Assembly (NCBI RefSeq): GCF_003729955.1
Contig: NZ_RJTX01000004.1
Span: forward strand, 434,001-498,000
Source: Chryseobacterium daecheongense
GTDB taxonomy: Bacteria; Bacteroidota; Bacteroidia; Flavobacteriales; Weeksellaceae
DNA length: 64,000 nt
Direction: 5' to 3'
Of the stretch, positions 35,042 to 44,776 are shown piece after piece. The notes beneath the pieces are model-generated. The model worked only from the letters and a program-made list of their open reading frames with translations. It was not told where the DNA came from and did no database searches. Both the position numbers and the translations under genes were made by a program. The stretch's first letter is position 1. Each line of letters begins with the position of its first letter.

Positions 35042-37071
35042 GGCTTTGTAATTTTGGTTTTACTATTTTTGGTTTCTTCGTCTATTTTCTTCTGGAGCTT
35101 TGCTTTTTGTTTTTTAACAAACTCAATGCTGTCCTGCATTCTTTTCAGCTTAATGGAATCGGGTTTCGGCTCTACATATAAGCCTTTACGTTTCAGATCG
35201 GCAATCCATTGTCTTTTATATTCCGGCATAAAGCTGGAAGTGGTCATCTTTTTGTAAAGATGCTCTCTTTTCAGATCTCCTGTAATATATTTTTCTGCAA
35301 TTACCGTACAGGCCGGACCTGCCCATGTTGCTCCAAATCCTGCGTGCTCCATTACGGCAGCAACCACAATTTTAGGTTTATCCGCTGGTGCGATCAATAC
35401 AAAAATAGAGTTATCCTTTCCTTGTGGCACCTGTGCGGTACCTGTTTTTGCTAATTGGGTGAAATCACTTGATTTCAATCCAGCTGCAGTACCTCTTAAA
35501 ACTACAGCCTCCATTCCTTTAAGAACCGGCACAAAATGTTTCGGATCCACCAGTGTTTTATGTTTCTTTTTAAATCTTGGGTCCGGATTAGGCTTTCCAT
35601 CAATTGATTTAACGATATGTGGAGTATAGAACCATCCTTTATTGGCAATGGCAGCTACATAGTTGGCCAGCTGAAGAGGAGTCACCAACACATCCCCTTG
35701 TCCCATTCCGTTAAAAACGGCACCTGTTGCTAATTGATCCCAGTTTTTATAATCTTTTTTGCCGCTGTATTTATTTAGAGTTTTTTGTCTTTTTTCATAG
35801 AATTCTCCGGAAGGAATTCTTCCTTTGGCTCCTACTGCCAAATCATTATTTAAGAACTCTCCTACTCCAAAGCTGTTCATGATCGCTTTCCATTCGTCTA
35901 CACCTTTGGAAGGATTTCCCGGATATTTATTCATGATTGCCAAATACGCGTAGGAAAAATAACAATTACTTGAAACCTGAATCGCAGGGATTAGCGGATC
36001 TGCTCCACCGTGACCTTTAATTCTTAATCCTTTATAATTGAATCCGCCTCCACATGGGAAAACCGTATTTTCGTCCATCACCCCCATTTGCATTGCTGCT
36101 AAAGCGGTCAACAATTTAAATGTAGACCCCGGAGGGTAGGCAGCCTGAACAGATCTGTCAAAAGTAGGTTTGTTTTCGTAGATCGTATCTTTGGATAAGG
36201 CGTAAAGATTTTTGGATTTATTGGGTCCGGTAAATAAATTCGGATCGATATCCGGTCCGGTTGCTAATGTTAAAATCTCTCCGTTGTTCGGGTCTATTGC
36301 AACAATGGCTCCATGTTTATTCACCAACATTTCTTCAGCCAATCTTTGCAGGTCATAATCGATTGTTAAAGTAATGTCCTTCCCTGTAACAACATCTTTA
36401 TCTAATGCTCCGTTTTTGTAAGAGCCTATGTTTCTTAGTTTAATGTCCTTTTGGATATATTTCATTCCTTTAATACCGCGAAGCTCTTTTTCATAAGATT
36501 TTTCAACTCCGGTCTTTCCAATAAAGTCTCCGGGCAGATAATAGATGGAATCTTTTTTTATTTCCCTGTCGTTCACCTCACTGGTATATCCTAAAAGATT
36601 CCCGGATGTGGAAACTTCATACTGACGCTGAGGTCTTGAAACAATACTGAAAGCCGGATATTTAAAAATGATTTCCTGAACTCTGGCAATATCTTCCCTG
36701 CTGAGGTCCTTTATAAATGTCATAGGAGTCAGCTTGGAATAATATTTTTCTTTTTTAATGGTTTTGATCTTATTGATGAAATCCTGTTTCGTGATCTTCA
36801 TCAGATTACAAAATCCTACTGTATCAAAATCAGGTTTCATCAAAGCCTGAGTAAAGGAAATTTCATAGGCAGGCTGGTTCCCAACCATAATTTTACCATT
36901 ACGGTCAAAAATAACTCCTCTTTGCGGAATAATGTACTCGATTTTAATAGACGTATTAGCGGCATTTAAGGCATAACGGTCTGTAAACAACTGCAAATAA
37001 GCAAGCCTTGCCACAAAAATTGCGGCAACTACAACAAGAACGGAAAAGATCTTTAAATAACGTGTGTTCAA
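35038..37071 (-). CDS. mrdA: Penicillin-binding protein 2 (transpeptidase)
   Basis: Elongation-specific class B PBP, 677 residues. One N-terminal membrane segment (about 8-28), the pedestal domain, then the transpeptidase with STFK (in YPPGSTFKLL), SNC (in SSNCYFSYA) and KTGTA. The C-terminal 45 residues are a Lys-rich tail. It cross-links new peptidoglycan outside the inner membrane as partner of RodA. It overlaps its neighbours by 4 bp on each side, indicating translational coupling. Confidence 0.96.
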   Translation of the reverse strand: MNTRYLKIFSVLVVVAAIFVARLAYLQLFTDRYALNAANTSIKIEYIIPQRGVIFDRNGKIMVGNQPAYEISFTQALMKPDFDTVGFCNLMKITKQDFINKIKTIKKEKYYSKLTPMTFIKDLSREDIARVQEIIFKYPAFSIVSRPQRQYEVSTSGNLLGYTSEVNDREIKKDSIYYLPGDFIGKTGVEKSYEKELRGIKGMKYIQKDIKLRNIGSYKNGALDKDVVTGKDITLTIDYDLQRLAEEMLVNKHGAIVAIDPNNGEILTLATGPDIDPNLFTGPNKSKNLYALSKDTIYENKPTFDRSVQAAYPPGSTFKLLTALAAMQMGVMDENTVFPCGGGFNYKGLRIKGHGGADPLIPAIQVSSNCYFSYAYLAIMNKYPGNPSKGVDEWKAIMNSFGVGEFLNNDLAVGAKGRIPSGEFYEKRQKTLNKYSGKKDYKNWDQLATGAVFNGMGQGDVLVTPLQLANYVAAIANKGWFYTPHIVKSIDGKPNPDPRFKKKHKTLVDPKHFVPVLKGMEAVVLRGTAAGLKSSDFTQLAKTGTAQVPQGKDNSIFVLIAPADKPKIVVAAVMEHAGFGATWAGPACTVIAEKYITGDLKREHLYKKMTTSSFMPEYKRQWIADLKRKGLYVEPKPDSIKLKRMQDSIEFVKKQKAKLQKKIDEETKNSKTKITKP

Positions 37072-37574
37072 ACTTTCTGTTTGATTTTAAATATTAATGC
37101 ATATATAACGATAAATATAAAGGAAATTATACTTGTTACCAATACATTAAGTAATATTTCAAAAAATCTGCTAAACTTAAAGAATTCGATATATTGCACT
37201 AAAAGCTGGTGCAAAAATATGCTTGAAAACAGGAACAACAGAAACTGAGCCCATTGAAGGGACTGAAAAGAAAAAAAGTCTGTGGAAGTATCTGTAGATG
37301 TCCTGAAAATCAAGGTTCTGAAGTAGGCGATCAAAGTAGTTGCAAAAGCGTTGATCCCGCCCGAATTTAAAAACATGTCTATTGCCAATCCTATCAAAAA
37401 GCTTAGAGCCAGGAATTGAAATTTATTTCTGAAAAAAGGATAAAACATAACGAACACAGGATATAGCACGGGAGTATATTTCCCAAAAATAGTGATCCTG
37501 TTCAAAACAAAGATTTGCAATGCAACAAGAAAAATCATGATTAAAATATCCGTAAATAGTGTTCTGCTAATCAT
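37068..37574 (-). CDS. mreD: Rod-shape protein MreD
   Basis: A 168-residue integral membrane protein with about five hydrophobic segments, the size and position expected for MreD. Sequence conservation in this family is low; the call rests on membrane topology and its place between mreC and mrdA. It overlaps mreC by 8 bp and mrdA by 4 bp. Confidence 0.85.
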   Translation of the reverse strand: MISRTLFTDILIMIFLVALQIFVLNRITIFGKYTPVLYPVFVMFYPFFRNKFQFLALSFLIGLAIDMFLNSGGINAFATTLIAYFRTLIFRTSTDTSTDFFSFQSLQWAQFLLFLFSSIFLHQLLVQYIEFFKFSRFFEILLNVLVTSIISFIFIVIYALIFKIKQKV

Positions 37575-38421
37575 TTTCTTTTTTTATTACTGCCTGCAAT
37601 GTATCCTGAATTCTCTGTACCTCAGCTTTCTTTAAATTTTTAACGACGTACACTTTATTCAATGCTCCCATCTTTTCGCTGAGTTCTACAGAAATATCCC
37701 AGAAACCGGTTTTATTATCTACTGAATATCCTGCAATGGTCCCAATCATTACACCTTTTGGAAAGATCGCCGATTTACCATCTGTTACAACGGTGTCTCC
37801 AATTTTTAAGGCAACATATTTAGGAATGTCTGCCAAATGCATTACTCTTGAATTATCTCCATTCCAGGTAAGAGTACCAAAATATCCTGAATTTTTCAAA
37901 GCCGCATTGATTCTGATCTTATTGACACTTAGCACCGATTGAACTAATGCATAGCTGTCTGTAGAATTAATCACGATTCCGGCAATTCCTCTCGGGGCCA
38001 TTACACCCATCTGTGGGAATACCCCGTCTCTTTTTCCACGGTTAATCGTAAAATAATTATTCCTTCTGTTGATACTGTTAAAAACAATCTCTCCGTCTAC
38101 AAATGTATAGATCTGTCCTCCTCCCAACGTATCATGAACTTTTCTGAAAACAGGATTTTTTGCTCCCTCCTTTCCATAAAGCTGTACCATTAAGGCTTTA
38201 TTCTGCGCTACCAGATCTTCATTGATCTGTTTCAGCTTCAGGTAAGTAACCCCTTCATCAATATACCCTGAAACCCATGAATTAAAAGCAGCAGTCTGCC
38301 CCGCAATCCACGATCTCTGCATGGCATTTTTAGAGAATATCAGAACCAGAGCAATAATTTGCAAGAAAATAAAGAAGACAAAAAGTGCGTTCTTCGAAAA
38401 TAATCTCAGCAAAAATCCCAT
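37567..38421 (-). CDS. mreC: Rod-shape-determining protein MreC
   Basis: A 284-residue bitopic protein: N-terminal membrane helix (about 10-32), a short coiled coil (about 60-85), then the beta-barrel pair with INRGKRDGVFPQMGV and GTLTWNGDNSRVMHLADIP. MreC links the MreB filament to PBP2 and RodA in the periplasm. The gene lies 29 bp after mreB and overlaps mreD. Confidence 0.93.
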   Translation of the reverse strand: MGFLLRLFSKNALFVFFIFLQIIALVLIFSKNAMQRSWIAGQTAAFNSWVSGYIDEGVTYLKLKQINEDLVAQNKALMVQLYGKEGAKNPVFRKVHDTLGGGQIYTFVDGEIVFNSINRRNNYFTINRGKRDGVFPQMGVMAPRGIAGIVINSTDSYALVQSVLSVNKIRINAALKNSGYFGTLTWNGDNSRVMHLADIPKYVALKIGDTVVTDGKSAIFPKGVMIGTIAGYSVDNKTGFWDISVELSEKMGALNKVYVVKNLKKAEVQRIQDTLQAVIKKEND

Positions 38422-38450
38422 TCAGATATTAAGTCGTAAAAAGTTAAAAT

Positions 38451-39476
38451 TTATTTAATCAAGAAATTGAACTTATCCATATTCTTAAGCGCGATACCTG
38501 TTCCACGCACAACAGCTCTCAACGGGTCTTCCGCTACAAATACAGGAAGTCCTGTTTTCTTATGAATTCTGTCTGCAAGGCCTCTTAATAACGCACCTCC
38601 TCCAGCAAGATAAATACCTGTTTTATAGATATCAGCAGCCAATTCCGGTGGTGTCAAAGAAAGAGTTTCCATTACGGCATCTTCAATTCTGATGATCGAT
38701 TTGTCTAGTGCACGTGCAATTTCTTTGTAGCCAACCATAATTTCTTTTGGCTTTCCTGTGATAAGGTCTCTACCTTGTACCGGAATATCTTCAATATCTA
38801 CATCAAGATCTTCAACAGCCGATCCTACTTCAATTTTCACTCTTTCCGCCGTTCTTTCTCCGATGTATAAGTTATGATGAGTTCTTAAGTAATAAGCAAT
38901 ATCATTGGTAAATACATCACCTGCAATTTTTACGGATTTATCGCAAACGATACCTCCTAAAGCTACCACCGCAATTTCAGTAGTACCACCGCCTATATCG
39001 ATGATCATATTTCCTTCCGGTTTTTGAACATCAATTCCCACCCCTATTGCAGCAGCCATTGGTTCATAGATCAATTTCACTTCCTTCGCATTTACTTTTT
39101 GCGCAGAATCTCTTACCGCTCTTTTCTCTACCTCAGTAATTCCTGAAGGAATACAGATCACGATTCTTAAAGCAGGCTGAATGAATTTACCTTTAATTCC
39201 CGGAATTTTTTTGATAAATTCTTTGATCATATGTTCAGAAGCATGAAAATCCGCGATTACCCCATCTTTCAAAGGACGGATTGTCTTGATATCTTCGTGA
39301 GTTTTCCCCTGCATATGCTTTGCCTGTTCCCCCACAGCAATCGGTCTCCCCGTAGAACGTTCTATGGCAACAATTGAAGGCTGATCGATAACAATTTTAT
39401 TATTATGGATGATAAGGGTATTAGCAGTTCCTAGGTCTATCGCAATTTCTTGCGTAAACATATCAAATAAACTCAT
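38451..39476 (-). CDS. mreB: Rod-shape actin homologue MreB
   Basis: A bacterial actin of 341 residues. ATP-binding signatures are present: IAIDLGTANTLI near the N-terminus (phosphate 1), MIIDIGGGTTEIAVVAL (phosphate 2) and IYLAGGGALLRGL (adenosine). It forms membrane-attached filaments that guide the elongation machinery. First gene of the five-gene cell-shape operon; a TATCTTTG -7 element on the minus strand (39508-39501) lies 25 bp before its start. The 242-bp divergent gap to hemA shows otherwise only AT-rich sequence. Confidence 0.97.
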   Translation of the reverse strand: MSLFDMFTQEIAIDLGTANTLIIHNNKIVIDQPSIVAIERSTGRPIAVGEQAKHMQGKTHEDIKTIRPLKDGVIADFHASEHMIKEFIKKIPGIKGKFIQPALRIVICIPSGITEVEKRAVRDSAQKVNAKEVKLIYEPMAAAIGVGIDVQKPEGNMIIDIGGGTTEIAVVALGGIVCDKSVKIAGDVFTNDIAYYLRTHHNLYIGERTAERVKIEVGSAVEDLDVDIEDIPVQGRDLITGKPKEIMVGYKEIARALDKSIIRIEDAVMETLSLTPPELAADIYKTGIYLAGGGALLRGLADRIHKKTGLPVFVAEDPLRAVVRGTGIALKNMDKFNFLIK

Positions 39477-39500
39477 ATATTTCTTCTGATTTTAAGTTTA

Positions 39501-39508
39501 CAAAGATA
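39501..39508 (-). promoter_or_regulatory. -7 element of the mre operon
   Basis: TATCTTTG on the minus strand, matching TAnnTTTG, 25 bp before the mreB ATG. No clear -33 TTG is visible. Confidence 0.45.
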
Positions 39509-39702
39509 TAAATTTCATACTACGAATAAAATTCCACTACTATATAATTTGGTTAAAGTTTTATTAAAATTTGAAATATTTTTTTAACTATTGACTCCTT
39601 TTTCAATCGCATTAAAATTTATCTTAAACTGAATCGGCTGTTTATAGTTTTTTACGATAATTATCATATACATTTTCAGAAAGTGATTAATTAAAAAAAA
39701 CG

Positions 39703-39710
39703 TAAATTTG
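39703..39710 (+). promoter_or_regulatory. -7 element of the hem operon
   Basis: TAAATTTG ending at 39710. Transcription would begin near 39715-39717, so the ATG at 39719 would be nearly leaderless. The ATG at 39737 gets a normal short leader, which decides the hemA start. Confidence 0.6.
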
Positions 39711-39736
39711 CAACGCTTATGTTACAGTATTCTGAT

Positions 39737-40993
39737 ATGCATCAAACATCCAATTTCGCCGTACTTTCTATAAGCTATGAAAAAGCTGATGGAGAAACAC
39801 GCGGGAAGTTTGCATTTTTTGATGAAAACATTAAAAGTTTTGTTTCCCGAATTCATGATGAAAATTTAGGAGATGCTTTTGTTGTTTCCACCTGTAACAG
39901 AACAGAAATTTACACTACTACTCCCAATTATCTTTTAGTTGCGGAAGAATACTGTAAAACCATTGGTGTTCATCTTACAGATTTTCTTCAGTTTGCCAAT
40001 ATTTTAACAAAAGAAGAAGCTTTAACTCATTTATTCAGAGTTGCTGCCGGATTAGAAAGCCAGATCATTGGTGATTTTGAAATCATAGGACAGATTAAAA
40101 AAGCATACAATCGTTTTAAAAAAGAAAGACAAAATTCTAATCCGTATTTGGAAAGAGCAATTAATTCTGCCATCCAGATTTCGAAAAGAATTAAAAACGA
40201 AACCGGGATCTCCAACGGTGCGGCTTCTGTTTCTTATGCTGCTGTTCATTATATTTTAAATAATCAAAAAAGAATTACTGATAAAAATATCCTTCTTTTA
40301 GGTGTGGGAGAAATCGGACAGAACACGGTTGAGAATCTTGTAAAACATGTATATCAGCCTAAGATCAAGATTGCCAACAGAACTCAGGACAAAGCGGAAA
40401 AAATTTCTCAGAAATACAATATTCCTCATGTTGATTATGCTGATTTTGATAAGGAATTAAAGAATACTGATATTCTTATCGTAGCTACCGGAGCAAAACA
40501 CCCTATCATCAATGCTTCTCATTTCCCGAATGGAAAAGAGACTTTAGTGATTGACCTCTCTATTCCACATAACGTAGAGAAAGACGTCACCAATAATGAA
40601 AATGTTACTTTAGTGGATGTGGATGAGCTTTCAAAGCAAATCCAGGAAACCATTCAACAAAGGGAGAAAGAAGTTCCGAAAGCGGATAAAATCATTAAGG
40701 AAATGGCCAAAGATTTCCTTGAGTGGGAGAAAAAAAGAAAATTAGCACCGAATATTCATCATTTCAAAGCCGTTTTAAAGAATATGGAACGCAATGAAAT
40801 GCATAATTTTTACAGGAAAAATAAATACATCAATGTAACGGATATGGAGCTTTCTGATAAAATGATCCAGAAGATTACCAACCGTTTTGCAAAATATATC
40901 ATCGATAATCCCTGGAAAGCCGAAGAAATTAGTAAATTAATGCACGAAATATTAGTTGAACAACCAAACAACGAATTCAATGAAAAGCATTAG
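39737..40993 (+). CDS. hemA: Glutamyl-tRNA reductase HemA
   Basis: First enzyme of the C5 route to haem: reduces glutamyl-tRNA with NADPH to glutamate-1-semialdehyde. Visible are the catalytic VSTCNRTEIY (Cys), AAGLESQIIGDFEIIGQIKKA, the Rossmann motif LLLGVGEIGQNT and VIDLSIPHNVEKDV. The frame is open from 39719, but the promoter position favours MHQTSNFAVL at 39737 (418 aa). Its end overlaps hemC by 14 bp; hemD and hemE follow, forming an operon. hemB and hemL are not in the window. Confidence 0.95.
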   Translation: MHQTSNFAVLSISYEKADGETRGKFAFFDENIKSFVSRIHDENLGDAFVVSTCNRTEIYTTTPNYLLVAEEYCKTIGVHLTDFLQFANILTKEEALTHLFRVAAGLESQIIGDFEIIGQIKKAYNRFKKERQNSNPYLERAINSAIQISKRIKNETGISNGAASVSYAAVHYILNNQKRITDKNILLLGVGEIGQNTVENLVKHVYQPKIKIANRTQDKAEKISQKYNIPHVDYADFDKELKNTDILIVATGAKHPIINASHFPNGKETLVIDLSIPHNVEKDVTNNENVTLVDVDELSKQIQETIQQREKEVPKADKIIKEMAKDFLEWEKKRKLAPNIHHFKAVLKNMERNEMHNFYRKNKYINVTDMELSDKMIQKITNRFAKYIIDNPWKAEEISKLMHEILVEQPNNEFNEKH

Positions 40994-41888
40994 AATCGGA
41001 ACCAGGAATTCCGCACTTGCACTTTGGCAGGCTAGAGAAGTGGCAAGGCATTTACAAAACAATAACTATTTAACTGAAATTGTTCCCATTGTTTCTTCCG
41101 GAGATAAAAATCTTACACAACCCCTTTATTCTTTGGGAATCACCGGAGTTTTTACAAGAGACTTGGATGTAGCTTTGTTAAATGACGAAATAGATATTGC
41201 CGTACATTCTTTAAAAGATGTCCCTACTCAACTCCCTGAAAAACTTGAGCTTATTGCTTACCTAGAAAGAGACTATCCTCAGGACGTTCTGATCAGAAAG
41301 GAAGAATCCAGAAATAAAGAATTCCATGAATTAAAGCTGGCAACCAGCAGTTTGAGAAGAAGAGCTTTCTGGCTAAAATATTACCCTGATGCTACTTTTT
41401 CGGATATCCGCGGAAATATCCAGACCCGTCTTCAAAAACTGGAAGAAGGAGATTTTGATGCTACCATTTTATCCTTAGCAGGAATCAAAAGAATGAAAAT
41501 GAGCATTGATTATGAAATGCTTCCACTGATGATTTCTGCGCCGTCACAAGGTGTAATAACCGTTGCCGGACATTCTGATAAAAAAGAAATCAACGAAATC
41601 GTAAGCCAAATCAATCACAAAAAAACTCAGATTTGTGTTGAGATGGAACGAAATTTCCTAAGAACTTTAGAAGGTGGCTGTACTGCACCTATCGGAGCTT
41701 ATGCCGAGCTGATTGAAAACCAGATTCGTTTCAAAGCTGCACTTTGTTCACTGGATGGCAAAAACTGTATTTCACTGGATGAGAACTTCGTATATAATGA
41801 AACAGAGAATTTCGGTGAAAAGTTTGCTAAAGTTGTTCTTGAAAACGGAGGAAAAGAATTAATGGCTGAAATTAAAAACAAGCTGTAA
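40980..41888 (+). CDS. hemC: Porphobilinogen deaminase HemC
   Basis: Polymerises four porphobilinogens to hydroxymethylbilane. MKSIRIGTRNSALALWQARE at the N-terminus, HSLKDVPTQLP, the substrate loop around SSLRRRAFWLKYYPD, and LRTLEGGCTAPIGAYAE with the Cys that carries the dipyrromethane cofactor. I start it at the ATG at 40980, which begins the family motif and overlaps hemA by 14 bp, rather than at 40956. 302 residues, normal for the family. Confidence 0.95.
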   Translation: MKSIRIGTRNSALALWQAREVARHLQNNNYLTEIVPIVSSGDKNLTQPLYSLGITGVFTRDLDVALLNDEIDIAVHSLKDVPTQLPEKLELIAYLERDYPQDVLIRKEESRNKEFHELKLATSSLRRRAFWLKYYPDATFSDIRGNIQTRLQKLEEGDFDATILSLAGIKRMKMSIDYEMLPLMISAPSQGVITVAGHSDKKEINEIVSQINHKKTQICVEMERNFLRTLEGGCTAPIGAYAELIENQIRFKAALCSLDGKNCISLDENFVYNETENFGEKFAKVVLENGGKELMAEIKNKL

Positions 41889-41921
41889 ACATTCTTTTTA
41901 TTTCCATATAATTTCAATGAA

Positions 41922-42605
41922 ATGAAAATCTTATTTACCAAAAATATAGACCCATCTGTTATATCCAAAGAATTAGGAAAGGATATTTCGGCTGATTGTG
42001 CTGAGGTAATAAAGATTGATCCTATACAGGTAACTCCATTTGATCTAAAAAATTATTCCTTGATTTTTTCGAGTGCAAATGGAGTGAGTTCCTTTTTTAA
42101 AAATCAATTTAAACCTAACGAAGATTTCACTGCAAAAAACTATAATAAAATCTATTGTGTAGGTGAAAAAACAAAAAGAGAATTGAGAAAGCATGGTTTT
42201 GGGACTTTTAAAGTTTTGAGAAGTGCAGAAGATCTTTCGCAGTTTATCATCAGTCATTGTTCACATGAAAAATTTCTTCATTTTTGCGGAAACCTGGCCA
42301 TAGATGTTCTTGATAAAAACCTTCCTTTACAGAATATTAAATATAAAAAAGTGACGGTTTATCAAACTACGGAAATCTATCCATTGATACCTGAAAAATA
42401 TCATGCTGTAGTTTTTTTTAGTCCAAGTGGAGTTCGTAGTTTTGCAAAGCACAATTCATTGGAAGGGATGAAGCTATTTTCAATAGGTGAAACCACTACC
42501 GGTGAGCTTGAAAAATACACAAAGGAAAAGATTTTCACCTCTGAAGGAAAGAACTTACATTCTATCTTGGAAATCATAAGAAAAGAGATGAGCAACAACA
42601 TATGA
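41922..42605 (+). CDS. hemD: Uroporphyrinogen-III synthase HemD
   Basis: Cyclises hydroxymethylbilane with inversion of ring D. HemD sequences diverge strongly; this one (227 aa) shows the two-domain pattern: SLIFSSANGVSSFF, YCVGEKTKRELRKHG, then VVFFSPSGVRSFAKHN and LFSIGETTTGELEKYTKE. Position between hemC and hemE supports the call. A short palindromic stretch (around 42610-42632) lies in the 39-bp gap before hemE. Confidence 0.9.
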   Translation: MKILFTKNIDPSVISKELGKDISADCAEVIKIDPIQVTPFDLKNYSLIFSSANGVSSFFKNQFKPNEDFTAKNYNKIYCVGEKTKRELRKHGFGTFKVLRSAEDLSQFIISHCSHEKFLHFCGNLAIDVLDKNLPLQNIKYKKVTVYQTTEIYPLIPEKYHAVVFFSPSGVRSFAKHNSLEGMKLFSIGETTTGELEKYTKEKIFTSEGKNLHSILEIIRKEMSNNI

Positions 42606-42644
42606 ATATGTATTGCTGCAAAGCAATATTGATTTGAATATATT

Positions 42645-43670
42645 ATGATCAAAAACGACCTATATTTAAAAGCACTTCGCGGAGAAACCGTAGAGAGACC
42701 ACCCGTTTGGATGATGAGACAGGCAGGAAGATATTTACCTGAATTCATTGCACTTCGTGACAAGTACGACTTCTTCACAAGATGCCAGACTCCGGAGCTT
42801 GCTGCTGAAATCACAGTACAGCCTATCCGCAGGTTTCCATTGGATGCTGCTATTCTGTTTTCTGATATTTTGGTAGTTCCACAAGCAATGGGACTTGATT
42901 TCAAAATGAAAGAATCCGTTGGACCTTGGTTGGATAACCCAATCAGAACCATGGAACAGGTTCAAAATATTATAACTCCGGATGTGAATGACACATTAGG
43001 ATATGTTTTTGATGCCATTGAATTGACTCTTCAAAAATTAGACAATGAGATTCCGTTGATCGGTTTTGCCGGCTCTCCATGGACGATTCTTTGCTACTGT
43101 GTAGAAGGAAAAGGAAGCAAAGCTTTTGATATTGCAAAATCATTCTGTTTCCAACAACCGGAAGCGGCTCATTTATTACTTCAGAAAATTACAGATACTA
43201 CGATTGCTTATTTAAAGAGAAAAGTAGAAAAAGGAGTTTCTGCTGTACAGGTTTTCGATTCCTGGGGAGGAATGCTTTCTCCGGAAGATTATCAGGAATT
43301 CTCATGGAAATATATCAACCAGATAGTTGAAGCATTAAGCCCGCTTACTCATGTGGTGGTTTTCGGAAAAGGATGCTGGTTTGCCTTAGAAGAAATGACG
43401 ATGTCCAAAGCTTCTGCTTTAGGGGTAGACTGGACCATCAAACCTGAGTTTGCAAGAACTTTAACCAATCATACAATGACTTTGCAAGGAAACTTTGATC
43501 CTGCAAGGTTGCATTCAACACCAGAAACTATTAAGAAAATGGTCAACGAAATGATCCACCGTTTTGGAAAAGACCGTTACATTGCCAATCTTGGTCATGG
43601 AATTTTACCTAATATTCCGTTGGAAAATGCAGAAGCATTTATCCGTGCGGTTGTTGAGTGGAAACCGTAG
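42645..43670 (+). CDS. hemE: Uroporphyrinogen decarboxylase HemE
   Basis: Removes four carboxyls from uroporphyrinogen III to give coproporphyrinogen III. Motifs: [17 protein letters not shown] at the N-terminus, [31 protein letters not shown] and [11 protein letters not shown]. 341 residues, typical. Last gene of the hem operon, followed by a terminator shared with the convergent nitroreductase gene. Confidence 0.97.
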   Translation: MIKNDLYLKALRGETVERPPVWMMRQAGRYLPEFIALRDKYDFFTRCQTPELAAEITVQPIRRFPLDAAILFSDILVVPQAMGLDFKMKESVGPWLDNPIRTMEQVQNIITPDVNDTLGYVFDAIELTLQKLDNEIPLIGFAGSPWTILCYCVEGKGSKAFDIAKSFCFQQPEAAHLLLQKITDTTIAYLKRKVEKGVSAVQVFDSWGGMLSPEDYQEFSWKYINQIVEALSPLTHVVVFGKGCWFALEEMTMSKASALGVDWTIKPEFARTLTNHTMTLQGNFDPARLHSTPETIKKMVNEMIHRFGKDRYIANLGHGILPNIPLENAEAFIRAVVEWKP

Positions 43671-43703
43671 TTCTTTATATTGAAACTAACTATTTTATAA
43701 TAT

Positions 43704-43736
43704 AAAAGCCCTTTCATTGTTGAAAGGGCTTTTTTT
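43704..43736. terminator. Bidirectional terminator after hemE
   Basis: AAAAGCCCTTTCA (43704-43716), TTGT loop, TGAAAGGGCTTTT (43721-43733), then more T. Confidence 0.88.
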
Positions 43737-43744
43737 AAGCAATA

Positions 43745-44377
43745 TTAATTGATTTCTGTAATGAAGTCTTCTTTAGGCTTTCTCACTTTGGTCAGGTTAA
43801 CCAGCCAATCGTTGCTTGCATCTCTGTAACCAAGTGGTAAAAGAAGAACGCTTTTCAGTCCTTTTTCTTTAAGGTTCAGGATTTCATCCACAGCTTCAGG
43901 AGAGAATCCTTCCATTGGCGTTGAATCCACCCCTTCAAATGCGGCTGCAATAATTGCCGCACTAAAAGAAATATAAGCCTGTTTGGCAGCATGGATGAAG
44001 TTTTCTTCCGCCGATCTTTGAGGATAAGTTGACAATAATTGCTGTCTGTAGTTTTCCCAGCCTTCGTTTTTAAATCCTCTTATATCGTTGGTAAGATCAA
44101 ACATCTTATTGATTCTTTCCTCCGTATAATTATCCCATGCAGCAAAAACCAAAAGATGAGAACTGTCCGTAATTTGAGGCTGGTTCCATGCATGTGGTTT
44201 AATTTGTTCTTTAATTTCCTGATTGGTAATAACAATGATCTCAAAAGGCTGTAGCCCGCTTGAAGTAGGAGCTAATCTGGCAGCCTCTAATATTTTATCC
44301 ACTTTTTCCTGTGGCACTTTCTGACCGTTCATTGCTTTCGTAGCAAATCTCCAGTTCAGCTTTTCTAATAATTCCAT
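43745..44377 (-). CDS. Nitroreductase-family NAD(P)H-dependent oxidoreductase
   Basis: A 210-residue flavoprotein of the NfsB/YdgI type. N-terminal WRFATKAMNGQKVP with the FMN-phosphate-binding Arg, LAPTSSGLQPFEI, and C-terminal LLPLGYRD. Such enzymes use FMN to reduce quinones, nitro compounds or enones with NAD(P)H; the physiological substrate cannot be inferred. A TAATTTTG -7 element (44405-44398, minus strand) lies just upstream. Single gene. Confidence 0.92.
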   Translation of the reverse strand: MELLEKLNWRFATKAMNGQKVPQEKVDKILEAARLAPTSSGLQPFEIIVITNQEIKEQIKPHAWNQPQITDSSHLLVFAAWDNYTEERINKMFDLTNDIRGFKNEGWENYRQQLLSTYPQRSAEENFIHAAKQAYISFSAAIIAAAFEGVDSTPMEGFSPEAVDEILNLKEKGLKSVLLLPLGYRDASNDWLVNLTKVRKPKEDFITEIN

Positions 44378-44397
44378 AAAATTAAATTTTGACTATT

Positions 44398-44405
44398 CAA
44401 AATTA
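44398..44405 (-). promoter_or_regulatory. -7 element of the nitroreductase gene
   Basis: TAATTTTG on the minus strand, 21 bp before the ATG. Confidence 0.5.
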
Positions 44406-44592
44406 CTTCTATTCATCGTATGTACGGAGCTGGAAATTACTATTTGAAATATCGTTAAAATCTATTATTTACACCTATTTAAAGTAAAACCCTTAGATTT
44501 CGTTTTTGAAAAAATAGAACAGCAATTGTTAAAACAGCATCTATTATCAATTTATGTTTATATTTAGCAGTGAATCAACCAAAATATTCAAC

Positions 44593-44736
44593 ATGAAAAA
44601 ATTAAGTAAACAAAATTTAAAGGAGATCATTGCTGGTGGAGAGATCTGCCTTGAGTGTGCCATTGACTATTTTCAATGTATCATTGACGGAAAATGTTAT
44701 TGTATTCCACAGGGAGAATATTGCCCTGGTCAGTAA
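44593..44736 (+). CDS. Second double-glycine leader peptide, Cys-rich
   Basis: The frame extends to 44554, but MKKLSKQNLKEIIAGG, starting at the ATG at 44593, is the obvious GG leader (47 aa in total). The predicted mature peptide of 31 residues begins EICLECAIDYFQC and contains six Cys. It has the same plan as the peptide at 25462 but a different sequence, so the two are paralogous in leader only. A TATATTTA element (44559-44566) could be its -7 box. No export or modifying enzyme is adjacent. It ends in a terminator shared with sufS. Confidence 0.68.
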   Translation: MKKLSKQNLKEIIAGGEICLECAIDYFQCIIDGKCYCIPQGEYCPGQ

Positions 44737-44744
44737 TAAAATAA

Positions 44745-44773
44745 AAAAAGCAGTTTAAAAACTGCTTTTTATT
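44745..44773. terminator. Bidirectional terminator between GG peptide and sufS
   Basis: AAAAAGCAGTTT (44745-44756) pairs with AAACTGCTTTTT, with a short A loop. Confidence 0.82.
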
Positions 44774-44776
44774 TTT

